Below are positions 26,047-35,783 of a DNA stretch of 64,000 bases, one piece after another. Every line of letters begins with the position of its first letter. The stretch's first letter is position 1. The position numbers and the translations under genes were made by a program. The stretch covers positions 248,001 through 312,000 of the forward strand of contig NZ_JACYMO010000002.1 in assembly GCF_014838825.1 (NCBI RefSeq), in the 5' to 3' direction. Below the pieces are notes generated by a model. That model worked only from the letters and a program-made list of their open reading frames with translations, did not search any database and had not been told where the DNA came from. Source of the DNA: Erwinia persicina (GTDB taxonomy: Bacteria; Pseudomonadota; Gammaproteobacteria; Enterobacterales; Enterobacteriaceae).

Positions 26047-27330
26047 ATGGACACATCCCAAACGGCGGTGTTGAGCCCCGAAGCAACACAGGATGCCAGC
26101 GCGTGGCGTAAAACTGACACCATGTGGATGCTCGGCCTGTACGGCACAGCTATCGGTGCCGGCGTGCTGTTTCTGCCGATCAATGCCGGGATTGGCGGGC
26201 TGATCCCGCTGGTTATCATGGCGATACTGGCCTTCCCGATGACCTTTTTTGCTCACCGTGGCCTGTGCCGTTTTGTGCTCTCCGGCCGTCAGCCGGGTGA
26301 AGATATCACGGAGGTAGTTGAAGAGCATTTTGGCGTCGGGGCCGGTAAACTTATTACCCTGCTCTACTTCTTTGCCATCTACCCGATCCTGCTGGTCTAC
26401 AGCGTGGCGATCACCAATACCGTAGAAAGCTTTATGACCCATCAGCTGCACCTGCAGGCACCGCCACGCGCCCTGCTGGCGCTGATTCTGATTGTCGGGT
26501 TGATGACTATTGTGCGTTTTGGCAAAGAGATTATCGTCAAAACCATGAGCGTGCTGGTGTATCCGTTTGTCCTGGTGCTGATGGTGCTGGCGCTCTATCT
26601 GATCCCGCACTGGAGCAGCGCGATTTTTGATAATGTCAGCATGAGCGGAACAGGAAAAGGGCTGATGATGACCCTGTGGCTGGCTATCCCGGTCATGGTT
26701 TTTTCCTTCAACCATTCACCGATTATCTCTGCCTTTGCCGTTGCCAAGCGCGAAGAGTATGGCGATCAGGCAGAGCCTAAATGCTCACGGATACTGGCAC
26801 GCAGCCATGTGATGATGGTGCTCACCGTCATGTTCTTTGTGTTCAGTTGCGTACTCAGCCTGTCGCCAGCCAACCTGGCGGAAGCCAAAGCGCAGAACAT
26901 CTCTATCCTGTCTTACCTGGCCAACCATTTTGACACCCCGCTGATGGCGTGGCTGGCCCCCGTCATTGCAATGGTGGCCATTACGAAATCCTTCCTGGGT
27001 CACTACCTCGGCGCGCGTGAAGGCTTTAACGGCACCGTAAACAAAATGCTGCGCAGCCGTGGGAAATCCATTGCCGAACATAAACTGAATCGCTTTACGG
27101 CATTGTTTATGCTGGTGACCACCTGGATTGTCGCCACGCTGGACCCAAGTATTCTGGGTCTGATTGAAAGCCTGGGCGGCCCGATCATTGCCGTCCTGCT
27201 GTTCCTGATGCCGATGTATGCCATCAACAAAGTGCCGGCAATGCGCAAATACAGCGGTAAACTGAGTAATGTCTTTGTGGTGCTGGTTGGCCTGGTGGCG
27301 ATTTCAGCCGTCGCTTACGACCTGTTCTGA
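26047..27330 (+). CDS. sdaC: Serine:proton symporter SdaC
   Basis: SdaC (DcrA) imports L-serine with protons across the inner membrane. The 427 residues align with E. coli SdaC (429) over nearly the whole length: 'SAWRKTDTMWMLGLYGTAIGAGVLFLP' region at the N-terminus, 'GEDITEVVEEHFG', 'SFNHSPIISAFAVAKREEYGD' and 'KSFLGHYLGAREGFNG'; about 11 membrane segments. In E. coli sdaC is next to the serine deaminase gene sdaB and far from this region; here it stands alone, so it has moved or was acquired. A CTGGAG site precedes the ATG. Confidence 0.92.
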   Translation: MDTSQTAVLSPEATQDASAWRKTDTMWMLGLYGTAIGAGVLFLPINAGIGGLIPLVIMAILAFPMTFFAHRGLCRFVLSGRQPGEDITEVVEEHFGVGAGKLITLLYFFAIYPILLVYSVAITNTVESFMTHQLHLQAPPRALLALILIVGLMTIVRFGKEIIVKTMSVLVYPFVLVLMVLALYLIPHWSSAIFDNVSMSGTGKGLMMTLWLAIPVMVFSFNHSPIISAFAVAKREEYGDQAEPKCSRILARSHVMMVLTVMFFVFSCVLSLSPANLAEAKAQNISILSYLANHFDTPLMAWLAPVIAMVAITKSFLGHYLGAREGFNGTVNKMLRSRGKSIAEHKLNRFTALFMLVTTWIVATLDPSILGLIESLGGPIIAVLLFLMPMYAINKVPAMRKYSGKLSNVFVVLVGLVAISAVAYDLF

Positions 27331-27336
27331 CGGGGT

Positions 27337-27362
27337 GGGCCGACCGGTAAACGGGTCGGCCC
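27337..27362. terminator. Hairpin between sdaC and dacC (possible shared terminator)
   Basis: A nine-base perfect stem, GGGCCGACC (27337-27345) with GGTCGGCCC (27354-27362), sits between the convergent stops of sdaC and dacC. The T content after it is poor in both directions, so efficiency is uncertain. Confidence 0.5.
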
Positions 27363-27370
27363 CTTACTGA

Positions 27371-28576
27371 TTAAGCGAACCAGCTGCCAAACCAGCCGTT
27401 CATTTTCATCATGATGTAGTCCCAGATACGCCCAAAGAAGCCCGCCTCTTTCACCTCATCTAATACCACCAGCGGCCGCTGCGCGATGGATTTTCCATCC
27501 AGCTGGAAGTCGATGGTCCCCACCACCTGATTTTTTGCCAGCGGTGCCGTCAGCTGCGGCTGGGCAAGCGTAAAACTGGCCTTGAGATTTTTCAGCTGTC
27601 CTTTGGGCAGGGTGATCGCCGCATCCTTCGCCACGCCCAGATTGACCTCTTTTCGCTCACCAAACCAGACACGCTGGGTGGCAAACGCATTCCCTGCCTT
27701 AATCGGTGTCACCGTTTCATAAAAACGGAAGCCCCATGTCAGCAGTTTTTCACTTTCTTTAAAGCGAATAGCATCAGTGGCGGCTCCCAGCACTACCGAT
27801 ATCAGCCGCTGATCGCCGTCAACGGCAGAGGCCACAAGGTTGTTTCCCGCACCGGACGTGTGGCCGGTCTTGATGCCGTCGACCTGGAGGTTGGTGCTCC
27901 ACAGCAGCCGGTTACGGTTGTACTGACGGATCTTGTTAAAAGTGAATTCTTTCTCCTTATGCAGCGCATACTCCTCCGGCACGTCGCGGATCAGCGCCTG
28001 CCCAATCAGCGCCATGTCGCGTGCGGTACTGTACTGCCCGGAAGAATCCAGCCCGTGCACCGTTTTGAAGTGGGTGTTTTTCAGCCCCAACGCCTGCACA
28101 TAATTGTTCATCAGGCCCACAAAGGAGTCCTGGCTCCCTGCCACATGGTCGGCAAGTGCAATGCTGGCATCATTACCTGACTGTATAACAATGCCTTTGT
28201 TCAGTTCAGATACCGGGATGCGGTCTCCCGGCTTAAGAAACATCAGCGACGATCCCTGCAAAATCGGATTGCCCGTGGCCCAGGCGTCCTTCCCGACGGT
28301 GACCATATCGTCTTTGCTGATCTTACCCGCTTTCAGCGCCTGGCCGGTCACGTAGCTGGCCATCATTTTGGTCAGACTGGCCGGATCAAGACGTTCATCG
28401 GCATTGGACTCGGCCAGCACTTTTCCACTGTGATAGTCCATCAGCACCCAGGCTTTCGCCGCGATCTGCGGGGCCGCGGGTGCCTGCTCAGCCCGCGCAG
28501 GTGACAGCGACAGCAACAGCAAAGTGGTGGGGGTAGCCAGTGCAAAAACACGGGAAGAGAAAGACGTATTTTTCAT
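27371..28576 (-). CDS. dacC: D-alanyl-D-alanine carboxypeptidase DacC (PBP6)
   Basis: DacC is a penicillin-binding protein that removes the terminal D-alanine from peptidoglycan stem peptides. The 401 residues (400 in E. coli) start with a signal peptide ending 'SPARA' and carry the active-site motifs 'SLTK' (Ser67, Lys70), 'SGN' (133-135) and 'KTG' (236-238), then a beta-rich C-terminal domain and an amphipathic C-terminal membrane anchor ('[20 protein letters not shown]'). I chose the ATG at 28576 ('MKNTSF'); an in-frame TTG ten codons upstream is less likely. It is divergent from the HAD phosphatase gene. Confidence 0.94.
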   Translation of the reverse strand: MKNTSFSSRVFALATPTTLLLLSLSPARAEQAPAAPQIAAKAWVLMDYHSGKVLAESNADERLDPASLTKMMASYVTGQALKAGKISKDDMVTVGKDAWATGNPILQGSSLMFLKPGDRIPVSELNKGIVIQSGNDASIALADHVAGSQDSFVGLMNNYVQALGLKNTHFKTVHGLDSSGQYSTARDMALIGQALIRDVPEEYALHKEKEFTFNKIRQYNRNRLLWSTNLQVDGIKTGHTSGAGNNLVASAVDGDQRLISVVLGAATDAIRFKESEKLLTWGFRFYETVTPIKAGNAFATQRVWFGERKEVNLGVAKDAAITLPKGQLKNLKASFTLAQPQLTAPLAKNQVVGTIDFQLDGKSIAQRPLVVLDEVKEAGFFGRIWDYIMMKMNGWFGSWFA

Positions 28577-28849
28577 GGGGTGACCGCTTATCCATTTGAA
28601 AGGCAATTATAAAAGTGAAACCAGGTGTTTAACTGCCCTACACTAAGGCGTTATATCCTGAAAATGAACAACTTAACCGTAAAGTTTCTTAGAGTTTATT
28701 CAATCTGGCAGAATTTGCCCGACTCTCTGGCTGATTTTTCGTCATTTTTAACGGGATTAAAACGGGCGAAAATCCGAATTTGCCGCGAACAGTTAAGCCT
28801 GTCACAAAATTCCGCTACTCTGAGACGCCACTGCCCGAGGAGTTTGATG

Positions 28850-29506
28850 ATGGATTTAGCGCTGTTCGATCTCGACGAGACACTGATTTGCGAAGACAGT
28901 ACCGGTCTGTGGCTGCGCTGGCTGGTTGCGCAGGGGTTTGCCCCCGACGGACTGATCGATGAGGAGCGGGCCCTGATGGAGCAGTACTATCAGGGTTCTC
29001 TGTCGATGGAAGAGTATATGCACACCACACTGTCACCGCTGAATGGCATGGCGGCCTCGACGGTATCTGGTTGGATCCGCCGGTTTATTCATCGCGATAT
29101 TCTGCCCCGTGTCTACCCTGCCGCCCGGGAGCGCATGGCCTGGCACCGGCAGCGGGGGGACACCATTCTGGTTATCTCCGCCAGCGGCGAACATCTGGTC
29201 GCACCGATAGCTGAACAGCTGGGGGCATGTGGGGCACTGGCGATAGGCGTAGAAGTTATCGATGACCGCTACAGTGGACAGATCTACGGCACGCTGACCT
29301 ATAAAGAAGGGAAAGTGACCCGGCTAAAAGAGTGGCAGGCCGCTCAGCAGACCGCCCCTTTTTCCCACATCTGGGCATACAGTGATTCGATAAATGATCT
29401 GGCCATGCTGGAACATGCGGATCACGCCTGTGTGATTAATCCCGCGGCAGCGCTGAATCAGCTGGCACTGCAGCGCGGCTGGGAAATTTGCCGCTGGGCC
29501 AGATAG
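28850..29506 (+). CDS. HAD-IB family phosphatase (SerB-like)
   Basis: A cytoplasmic haloacid-dehalogenase phosphatase of subfamily IB, the group containing phosphoserine phosphatase and various small-molecule phosphatases; the substrate is unknown. The 218 residues have motif I 'FDLDET' (nucleophile Asp7, acid Asp9), motif II 'SASGEH', the motif III lysine near 'TYKEGKV', and motif IV 'SDSINDLAML'. GAGGAG lies seven bases before the ATG at 28850; an ATG one codon earlier is possible. The frame is open for 75 more codons upstream but without conserved sequence. It is divergent from dacC. Confidence 0.8.
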   Translation: MDLALFDLDETLICEDSTGLWLRWLVAQGFAPDGLIDEERALMEQYYQGSLSMEEYMHTTLSPLNGMAASTVSGWIRRFIHRDILPRVYPAARERMAWHRQRGDTILVISASGEHLVAPIAEQLGACGALAIGVEVIDDRYSGQIYGTLTYKEGKVTRLKEWQAAQQTAPFSHIWAYSDSINDLAMLEHADHACVINPAAALNQLALQRGWEICRWAR

Positions 29507-29511
29507 CCTTC

Positions 29512-29537
29512 AGGGCTGACCGTAGCAGGTCAGCCCT
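29512..29537. terminator. Hairpin between the HAD gene and yliI
   Basis: A ten-base perfect stem (29512-29521 with 29528-29537) lies between convergent stops. There is no T tract on either side; it may stabilise both 3' ends. Confidence 0.4.
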
Positions 29538-29544
29538 GCTGACA

Positions 29545-30657
29545 TCAGGGTTGCAGACCCACCCTGAGCAGCTTGCCGTTGCGCTCATCGGTCAGGACAT
29601 ACAGCCAGCCGTCCGGCCCGCTGCGCACGTCACGAATGCGTTCGCCGCGATCGGTCAGCAAGCGCGCCTGCTCTTCAACCCGATCGCCGTTCACCCGCAG
29701 CTGGATCAGGTTCTTTTCTTTCAGCGCGCCGATAAACAGACTGTCTTTCCACTGGGGAAAACGGCTGCCGCTGTAGAATGCCATGCCGCTGATTGCCGGG
29801 GAGACCTTCCAGTATAAAACTGGCTGTTCCGTGCCCGCCACCCGTCCTCCTTTCGAACCGGGTACCTTATCACCGCTGTAATCAATGCCCCAGGTCGCCA
29901 GCGGCCAGCCGTAATTCTTACCCTTGCGCGGAATGTTGATTTCATCGCCGCCGCGCGGCCCGTGTTCACTTTCCCAGATTTCACCGCTGGCGGGGTTCAT
30001 AGCCAGCCCCTGTGGGTTACGCATTCCCCAGCTCCAGATCTCTGAACGCGCTCCCGCTTTATGTGCCAGTGGATTATCGGCCGGTACGGAACCATCGGCA
30101 TTCAGGCGAATAATTTTTCCCTGAAGTGCTGACAGATCCTGCGCTTTTTCCGCCTGGAAATTATCACCAAAGGCGATAAACAGGTGGCCGGTACGGTCAA
30201 AGGCCATCCTGGTGCCCAGATTCGCCCCGGTTGACACGCCCTGCTGACGCAGGACTTCACGGAAATCGGTTAAGCGAAGATAATCATCACTCAGGCGGGC
30301 ATAGCCTACCGCAGCCCCGGCGCGACCATCATGCCCGCCTACGGTATAGCTAAGCCAGACACGGCGGCTGCTGGTAAAGTCCGGGGCCAGCACCACATCC
30401 AGTAATCCCCCCTGGCGCTGTGCCCAGACGTCAGGCACGCCAGCGATCGCAGGCGACAGGCCCTTCCCCGCCTGCCAGCGCCGCAGCTGGCCGGATCGCT
30501 CGGTGATCAGCAGTCCCTGATCTTCGGGTAAAAAGGCCAGTGACCACGGATGGTCAAGCCTGTCCTGCAGTACCTCTACCTGAACCTTATTCGCCAGCAC
30601 TGAAGGACTGAGTAATAACGCCGGAAGGAACGCGAATGCCGCCAGGTAATGCCTCAT
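29545..30657 (-). CDS. yliI: Periplasmic PQQ-dependent aldose sugar dehydrogenase YliI
   Basis: YliI is a soluble periplasmic glucose/sorbosone-dehydrogenase-type beta-propeller that oxidises aldoses when supplied with the cofactor PQQ. The 370 residues (371 in E. coli) have a signal peptide ending 'SPSVLA' (about 22) and conserved propeller and active-site stretches: 'LDHPWSLAFLP', 'GGLLDVVLAPDF', 'EIWSWGMRNPQGLA', 'EHGPRGGDEINIP' and 'RIRDVRSGPDGWLYVLTDE'. No PQQ biosynthesis genes are in the window. The gene is divergent from the DUF3053 lipoprotein gene. Confidence 0.9.
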   Translation of the reverse strand: MRHYLAAFAFLPALLLSPSVLANKVQVEVLQDRLDHPWSLAFLPEDQGLLITERSGQLRRWQAGKGLSPAIAGVPDVWAQRQGGLLDVVLAPDFTSSRRVWLSYTVGGHDGRAGAAVGYARLSDDYLRLTDFREVLRQQGVSTGANLGTRMAFDRTGHLFIAFGDNFQAEKAQDLSALQGKIIRLNADGSVPADNPLAHKAGARSEIWSWGMRNPQGLAMNPASGEIWESEHGPRGGDEINIPRKGKNYGWPLATWGIDYSGDKVPGSKGGRVAGTEQPVLYWKVSPAISGMAFYSGSRFPQWKDSLFIGALKEKNLIQLRVNGDRVEEQARLLTDRGERIRDVRSGPDGWLYVLTDERNGKLLRVGLQP

Positions 30658-30793
30658 CGTAATTGCTCCTTGTAACCATTTGTTAAATAAATTTAGCTAA
30701 GTTGTCAGTAATTGCCGAATTATCTGGCGCACTGCGCTATATTTCTCCGGCTGTGACCTGCAATACTTTCATTCAATACGACAAGGGATAGTT

Positions 30794-31522
30794 ATGATGA
30801 CTTCACGATTAACACAGACAGGCTTCGCACGTGTTCTGCTGTTGCCTTTTATCATGCTGGCTTTACTGCTGACACTGAGCGGTTGTGGCGACAAAGAGCC
30901 TGAGCAGCGCAAGGCTTTTATTGAGTTCCTGCAAACCCGCGTGCTGGCGAAATCTCAACTGGCTGTTCCGCAGCTGACCGACGATGAGAAGAAGGCCTTC
31001 GGTCCTTATGCCAGTGACTATGCGATCCTGACCGATTATCACCAGGGAATGAGTGAGATATTTAACGCGTCGCTGGTGCCTGTTTTTTCCAGCCTGAACC
31101 ACGTGGGTTCGGTCACCACGCTGATAGCTAAACGCGATGAAATGAGCAAAATGGCCGCTGACAGTAAGGCATGGGAGCCTGCGCTTGCCAAACAACGCGC
31201 GGACGCTGATGCGAAACACCAGGCGCTGAAGCAGCCGGAAGATTTGAAAGCGGTCTACGATCAGGTGTATACCAAACTGGTAGCACAGCCTGATGACGTG
31301 GCCCGCCAGATCGCCACGTTGGTGCCGGAAACGCTGTCTCTGGTGGTCAGTCAGGTCGATCTGCTTAAACAGCAGGGTGATAAGGTGAAGATTATCGGTA
31401 ACAGCGTCCAGTTCACCGACCAGAAGGCACTGGATCAGTACAACGCCATTCAGCAAAAATTACAGCCGTTGGTGACTGAGCTGTCGAATACGGTGAGTAA
31501 ATTAGAAAATATGATGCGTTAA
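30794..31522 (+). CDS. DUF3053 lipoprotein (YiaF-like)
   Basis: A predicted envelope lipoprotein of the DUF3053 family, related to E. coli YiaF; function unknown. The 242 residues begin with a signal peptide and lipobox 'LTLSGC' (Cys at about 31, or 30 from the second ATG), directly followed by the YiaF-like 'GDKEPEQRKAFIEFLQ'. The rest is largely helical and probably coiled-coil ('KLQPLVTELSNTVSKLENMMR' at the end). Two adjacent ATGs follow an AAGGGA site. The residue after Cys is Gly, which does not signal inner-membrane retention. It is not at this place in E. coli. Confidence 0.8.
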   Translation: MMTSRLTQTGFARVLLLPFIMLALLLTLSGCGDKEPEQRKAFIEFLQTRVLAKSQLAVPQLTDDEKKAFGPYASDYAILTDYHQGMSEIFNASLVPVFSSLNHVGSVTTLIAKRDEMSKMAADSKAWEPALAKQRADADAKHQALKQPEDLKAVYDQVYTKLVAQPDDVARQIATLVPETLSLVVSQVDLLKQQGDKVKIIGNSVQFTDQKALDQYNAIQQKLQPLVTELSNTVSKLENMMR

Positions 31523-31532
31523 CGGTTAAACG

Positions 31533-31558
31533 GTGGCGACCGCAACAGCGGTCGCCAC
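31533..31558. terminator. Strong hairpin between two convergent lipoprotein genes
   Basis: An eleven-base perfect stem (31533-31543 with 31548-31558) with an AACA loop lies between the stops of the DUF3053 and DUF3313 genes. T tracts are lacking, so it may act as a bidirectional 3' stabiliser. Confidence 0.45.
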
Positions 31559-31570
31559 TGACCCAATGCC

Positions 31571-32242
31571 TTATTCTGCGGGCAGTGCGACCACGTCACG
31601 AACCATCTCGTCAATAGCACTTTTCAGCTCGGCCTGGTTAATCGGCGCGCTGCTGTTTGCCACCGTTTTACCATAAGCTTTACGCACCACTTCCATCACC
31701 GGTTTCCCTGTTTTCGCATCCAGAAGCTCGGCCTCGAGGAACAGCACGCTGTTCTGCGTCCGGTGGCCGGATGCGGCCATGGTGCTGGCTACCACTGCGG
31801 CCACCGGAACCACTTCATAAAATTTCATGTCCTGATTTTCCGCGTTCACTGCCGTGATGGCGGTTTTCATCACCAGCGTACCGGGTTCCGGCTGACTCAC
31901 CAGCGGCTTGCGCTGCGCAACCGCGGTTTTGAGCTGGTTATCGAGGTACATTCGAATCTGGTCAAGTGTTGCCTGGCTGACCCGGTTATTGGGCTTTGCG
32001 GCAGGATAGTAAACGACCGGGGTGTAATAGATCCCGCGATAGTCGGACAGCTTGTAGTCCGGCGAAATCCAGCGCAGCGTTTGATGGCCGCTGGGCGATT
32101 CGGACGGTTTCAGTTTTGAGTAATCCGATAAGAAACCGGAATATTGAGTGGTATTAGCCACTTTAGACGAACAGCCCGCCAGCACTAAACACAACGTTGC
32201 CAGCCCGGCGACCAGAGGTAAACGTGCAGAATGCATTGCCAT
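31571..32242 (-). CDS. DUF3313 lipoprotein
   Basis: A predicted outer-membrane or periplasmic lipoprotein of the DUF3313 family; function unknown. The 223 residues have the lipobox 'LVLAGC' (Cys24) followed by Ser-Ser, consistent with outer-membrane sorting. Family features are 'FLSDYSKLKP', 'RWISPDYKLSDYRGIYYTPVVYYP' and the late 'VVRKAYGKTV' block. It converges on the DUF3053 lipoprotein gene and precedes the end of gsiD. No counterpart is known to me at this place in E. coli. Confidence 0.75.
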   Translation of the reverse strand: MAMHSARLPLVAGLATLCLVLAGCSSKVANTTQYSGFLSDYSKLKPSESPSGHQTLRWISPDYKLSDYRGIYYTPVVYYPAAKPNNRVSQATLDQIRMYLDNQLKTAVAQRKPLVSQPEPGTLVMKTAITAVNAENQDMKFYEVVPVAAVVASTMAASGHRTQNSVLFLEAELLDAKTGKPVMEVVRKAYGKTVANSSAPINQAELKSAIDEMVRDVVALPAE

Positions 32243-32333
32243 ATCCTTACAGGGTGAAGGTTATTCAAGCATAGAGCGCCTGTCATCAATCACCAGACAA
32301 TGTGCACAATATTTGTTCTGGCTGCACTGATGG

Positions 32334-33239
32334 CTAGGTTTTTAGCTTCGGATCCAGCGCATCACGCAGGCCATCTCCCAGCAAATTAAAAGCCAGCACG
32401 GTGAGGAAGATTGCCAGACTGGGGAAAATCGCCACATGCGGAGCCATCACCATATCAGCCTGCGCCTCATTGAGCATGGCCCCCCACTCCGGCGTCGGGG
32501 GCTGTGCCCCCAGCCCAAGGAACGACAGACTGGCCGCAGAAATAATGGATGTACCAATACGCATGGTGAAATACACCACGATCGATGACAGCGTTCCGGG
32601 CAGGATGTGGCGCAGGATAATCGTCAGATCCGATGCCCCGATGCTGCGCGCCGACTCAATATAGGTCAGATGCTTCAGGACCAGCGTATTCCCCCGCACC
32701 AGCCGGGCAAAAGCCGGAATACTGAAGATCGCCACAGCGAGAATCACGTTCGACATGCCGTTGCCCATCACCGCCACAACGGCTATCGCCAGCAGGATCC
32801 CGGGAAACGCAAACAGCACGTCACAAATGCGCATGATGATGCGATCCCACCAGCCTTCGTAATAGCCCGCCAGCAGTCCCAGCAATGTGCCAATCGCCGC
32901 ACCGACTGCCACGGAGAAAAATCCCGCCACCAGAGAGAGCCGGCTGCCCAGCAGCACGCGGCTGAAAATATCCCGCCCGAGCGCATCGACCCCAAACCAG
33001 TGGATCAGCGACGGCCCTTCATTCAGCCGGTCGTAATCAAAAAAGTTTTCCGCATCAAACGGCGCAAGCAGCGGAGCAAACAGCGCCGTCAGGATCAGCA
33101 GCAGCACAAAAACAGCGGCGATCATCGCCACGTGCTGGCGGCGGAATCGTCGCCAGAACTCCCGCCACGGCGTACGGACGCGATGGGGGCTGACACCCGG
33201 CAGCGCAGAAAGAACGGCGTTACGTCGCCAGTTGATCAT
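32334..33239 (-). CDS. gsiD: Glutathione ABC transporter permease GsiD
   Basis: Inner-membrane permease of the dipeptide/oligopeptide (DppC) family, part of the glutathione importer GsiABCD. The 301 residues (303 in E. coli) have an N-terminal cytoplasmic stretch, six membrane segments and the EAA loop '[21 protein letters not shown]'; it ends '[17 protein letters not shown]', typical of the family. It is the last gene of the operon, nine bases after gsiC. No clear terminator follows. Confidence 0.94.
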   Translation of the reverse strand: MINWRRNAVLSALPGVSPHRVRTPWREFWRRFRRQHVAMIAAVFVLLLILTALFAPLLAPFDAENFFDYDRLNEGPSLIHWFGVDALGRDIFSRVLLGSRLSLVAGFFSVAVGAAIGTLLGLLAGYYEGWWDRIIMRICDVLFAFPGILLAIAVVAVMGNGMSNVILAVAIFSIPAFARLVRGNTLVLKHLTYIESARSIGASDLTIILRHILPGTLSSIVVYFTMRIGTSIISAASLSFLGLGAQPPTPEWGAMLNEAQADMVMAPHVAIFPSLAIFLTVLAFNLLGDGLRDALDPKLKT

Positions 33240-33248
33240 CGTGCATCC

Positions 33249-34169
33249 TTACTTATAGCGAATGGCGGGGTTGATAGCCGCATACAGCATATCAACGACC
33301 AGGTTAATCAAGATAAATTCCAGCGAAAATAGCAGCACCTCGGCCTGGATCACCGGGTAGTCGCGCATGGCCACCGAATCCACCAGCAGTCGCCCCAGAC
33401 CCGGCCAGTTGAAGACCACTTCCACCACGATCGACCCGCCGAGCAGGAAGCCAAACTGCAACCCCATCATGGTCACCACCGGGATCATCGCGTTTCTCAG
33501 TCCGTGTTTAATCACCACCACCGATTCACGCACGCCTTTGGCACGCGCGGTACGCATGTAATCTTCCTGCATCACCTCAACGAACGAAGCACGGGTAAAG
33601 CGTGCCATGACGGCCGCCACGGCCGCCCCCAGCGTAATGGAGGGTAAAATGTAGTGCTGCCAGCTATCGGCACCGACCGTCGGCAGCCAGCCCAGCTCAA
33701 CGGAGAAGACCTGCATCAGCAGAATACCCAGCGCAAATGCCGGGAACGAAATCCCCGATACGGCCAGCGTCATGCCCAGCCGGTCGGGCCAGCGGTTGCG
33801 CCACACGGCAGAGGCAATACCAATCGCCATACCAAAAATAACCGACCACACCATGCTGGTCAGCGTCAGCCACAGGGTGGGCAGAAAACGCTGGGCGATC
33901 TCCTCAGCGACCGGGCGCTTTGACACCATGGAGATACCAAAATCGCCGCGCACAACGTGGGTAATGTAGTGCCAGAACTGCTGCGGTAATGGCAGATCCA
34001 GGCCCAGTTGCTGGCGGACCATTGCCACTACCTCGGCATCGGCTTCGCGTCCGGCAACCAGCCGTGCCGGATCGCCCGGCAGCAGGTGGACAAAGAGGAA
34101 GACCAGCACCGCGACAATCAGCAGCGTCGGGATCAGACCCAATAAACGTTTTAAAAAGTAATTAAGCAT
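33249..34169 (-). CDS. gsiC: Glutathione ABC transporter permease GsiC
   Basis: Inner-membrane permease of the DppB family, pairing with GsiD. The 306 residues match the E. coli length, with an N-terminal membrane segment ('[26 protein letters not shown]'), the EAA-like loop '[26 protein letters not shown]' and five further segments. It is separated from gsiB by a hairpin and from gsiD by nine bases. Confidence 0.95.
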   Translation of the reverse strand: MLNYFLKRLLGLIPTLLIVAVLVFLFVHLLPGDPARLVAGREADAEVVAMVRQQLGLDLPLPQQFWHYITHVVRGDFGISMVSKRPVAEEIAQRFLPTLWLTLTSMVWSVIFGMAIGIASAVWRNRWPDRLGMTLAVSGISFPAFALGILLMQVFSVELGWLPTVGADSWQHYILPSITLGAAVAAVMARFTRASFVEVMQEDYMRTARAKGVRESVVVIKHGLRNAMIPVVTMMGLQFGFLLGGSIVVEVVFNWPGLGRLLVDSVAMRDYPVIQAEVLLFSLEFILINLVVDMLYAAINPAIRYK

Positions 34170-34179
34170 CTTGCACCCT

Positions 34180-34202
34180 GCGCCCCCCTTTTCGGGAGGC
34201 GC
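34180..34202 (-). terminator. Hairpin between gsiB and gsiC
   Basis: On the minus strand, a nine-base stem with one mismatch (34202-34194 with 34188-34180) follows the gsiB stop. No T tract follows. It resembles 3'-protecting hairpins found after binding-protein genes. Confidence 0.45.
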
Positions 34203-34211
34203 GCCAGTCGG

Positions 34212-35750
34212 TTACTTCAGGTCGGCATCGTCAAAGCTGAACGAGGTATCCGGCATCACATAAAATCCGGTCAGATTTTTGGTATTGGCTGACACCAGCT
34301 TTTCCACCACCAGCGGAGCCCAGGGCTGATCTTTCCAGATACGATCCTGAGCGTCTTTGTACAACGCAGCTTTTTTCTCGCCGTCGGTGGTATTCAGCGC
34401 ATCAGCCAGGTCTTTATCAACCTGCGGATTGCTGTAGAAGGCGGTATTAAAGATGGTCGGTGGCCAGGACTGCGTAGCAAACAGCGGCGTCAGCGCCCAG
34501 TTGGCTTCCCCTGTCGACGCAGACCAGCCGGTGTAAAACATTCTCACACCGCTCTCTTTCTGGCCTTTATCTTCCACCTGCGCCGCGCGCTGGCCGGCAT
34601 CCATGGCTGTCAGTTCAACTTTGATACCGACCTGCGCCAGCTGCTGCTGGGTGAACTGCAACACTTTTTGTGCCGTACTGTGGTTGTGAGAAGACCACAG
34701 CGCCGTGGTAAAGCCGTTGGGATAGCCCGCCTCTTTCAGCAGCTCACGCGCTTTGGCCGGGTTGTATTCCGGGGTCGGGTAGCTTTGTGAATACTGGATC
34801 GACGGCGGCACGATCCCCGTTGCCGGGGTGGCATAGCCGGCAAAGGCCACTTTCGCCAGGGCCTGTCGGTTGATGGCGTAATTAATTGCTTCACGCACCT
34901 TCGGATTATCAAACGGCTTTTGCGTCACGTTAAAGCTGATGTAACGCTGCATGATGGACGGTGAGGTGACCAGATCCAGCTTGCTGTTTTTTTCCAGTAG
35001 CCTGGCCTGCTCAAACGGGATCGGGAAAGCAAAGTTCGCTTCCCCGGTTTGCAGCATAGCGGAACGGGTATTGTTATCCACCACCGGACGCCAGGTGATA
35101 CTGTCCAGTTTTGGATAACCCGTTTTCCAGTAGCCGGCGAACTTTTTCACCTTCACAAACTCGGTCTGATTCCAGGTCACAAACTCGTACGGACCGGTGC
35201 CGACCGGGTGGAAGCCGATGTCCTTGCCGTATTTTTTCAGTGCAGCCGGCGAGATCATCGCCGCTGCCGGGCTGGCCAGGGTATTAATAAAGGCCGAGAA
35301 CGGCTGCTTAAGGGTAATTTTTACCGTACTGTCGTCCACTACGTCCGTCGTGGCGATGGTTTTGAACAGGTTATAACGTTTGAGATGGTTATCCGGATTG
35401 CTGGCACGGTCGAGGTTAGCCTTGACCGCGGCCGCGTTAAACGGCGTACCATCCTGGAACTTCACGCCTTCTCTCAGCTTAATAGTGTAAATCAATCCGT
35501 CCGGGCTGGCCTGATAGCTTTCCGCCAGCACATTTTCCAGCTTCATGGCTTTATCAAAGCCAAACAGCCCCTGATAGAAGGACTTTGCCACCGCCTGCGA
35601 CAGCGTATCGTTGGCATCGTACGGATCGAGCGTGGTGAAATTGGAGGCAACAGCAATGGTTACGTCTTTCGCCGCCCAGGCGGGCAGTGCGACGGCGCTA
35701 CCGAGCAGGCCAGCGGTTAACAGCAACTTACGCGTGTATTGATTCATCAT
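34212..35750 (-). CDS. gsiB: Glutathione-binding periplasmic protein GsiB
   Basis: GsiB is the family-5 solute-binding protein that presents glutathione to GsiCD. It has 512 residues, the E. coli length, and a signal peptide ending 'ALPAWA' (about residue 26). Family landmarks are '[27 protein letters not shown]', '[22 protein letters not shown]' and '[10 protein letters not shown]'. The ATG at 35750 follows GGGATGACG, with the preceding gene gsiA 33 bases away. It acts with iaaA, which can process gamma- and beta-linked dipeptides. Confidence 0.95.
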   Translation of the reverse strand: MMNQYTRKLLLTAGLLGSAVALPAWAAKDVTIAVASNFTTLDPYDANDTLSQAVAKSFYQGLFGFDKAMKLENVLAESYQASPDGLIYTIKLREGVKFQDGTPFNAAAVKANLDRASNPDNHLKRYNLFKTIATTDVVDDSTVKITLKQPFSAFINTLASPAAAMISPAALKKYGKDIGFHPVGTGPYEFVTWNQTEFVKVKKFAGYWKTGYPKLDSITWRPVVDNNTRSAMLQTGEANFAFPIPFEQARLLEKNSKLDLVTSPSIMQRYISFNVTQKPFDNPKVREAINYAINRQALAKVAFAGYATPATGIVPPSIQYSQSYPTPEYNPAKARELLKEAGYPNGFTTALWSSHNHSTAQKVLQFTQQQLAQVGIKVELTAMDAGQRAAQVEDKGQKESGVRMFYTGWSASTGEANWALTPLFATQSWPPTIFNTAFYSNPQVDKDLADALNTTDGEKKAALYKDAQDRIWKDQPWAPLVVEKLVSANTKNLTGFYVMPDTSFSFDDADLK

Positions 35751-35783
35751 CTTACGTCATCCCTTGTTGTCGTTATGCAGAAT

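Noticed and set aside
26014-26715. Long minus-strand frame of 233 codons opposite sdaC
   Set aside because: It is the complement of a well-supported membrane protein gene and has no ribosome site or recognisable domain; the histidine- and glutamine-rich composition is typical of an antisense shadow.
28625-28846. 75-codon N-terminal extension of the HAD phosphatase frame
   Set aside because: The extension has no conserved sequence, no ribosome site at its start, and the HAD fold begins at the ATG at 28850 behind GAGGAG.
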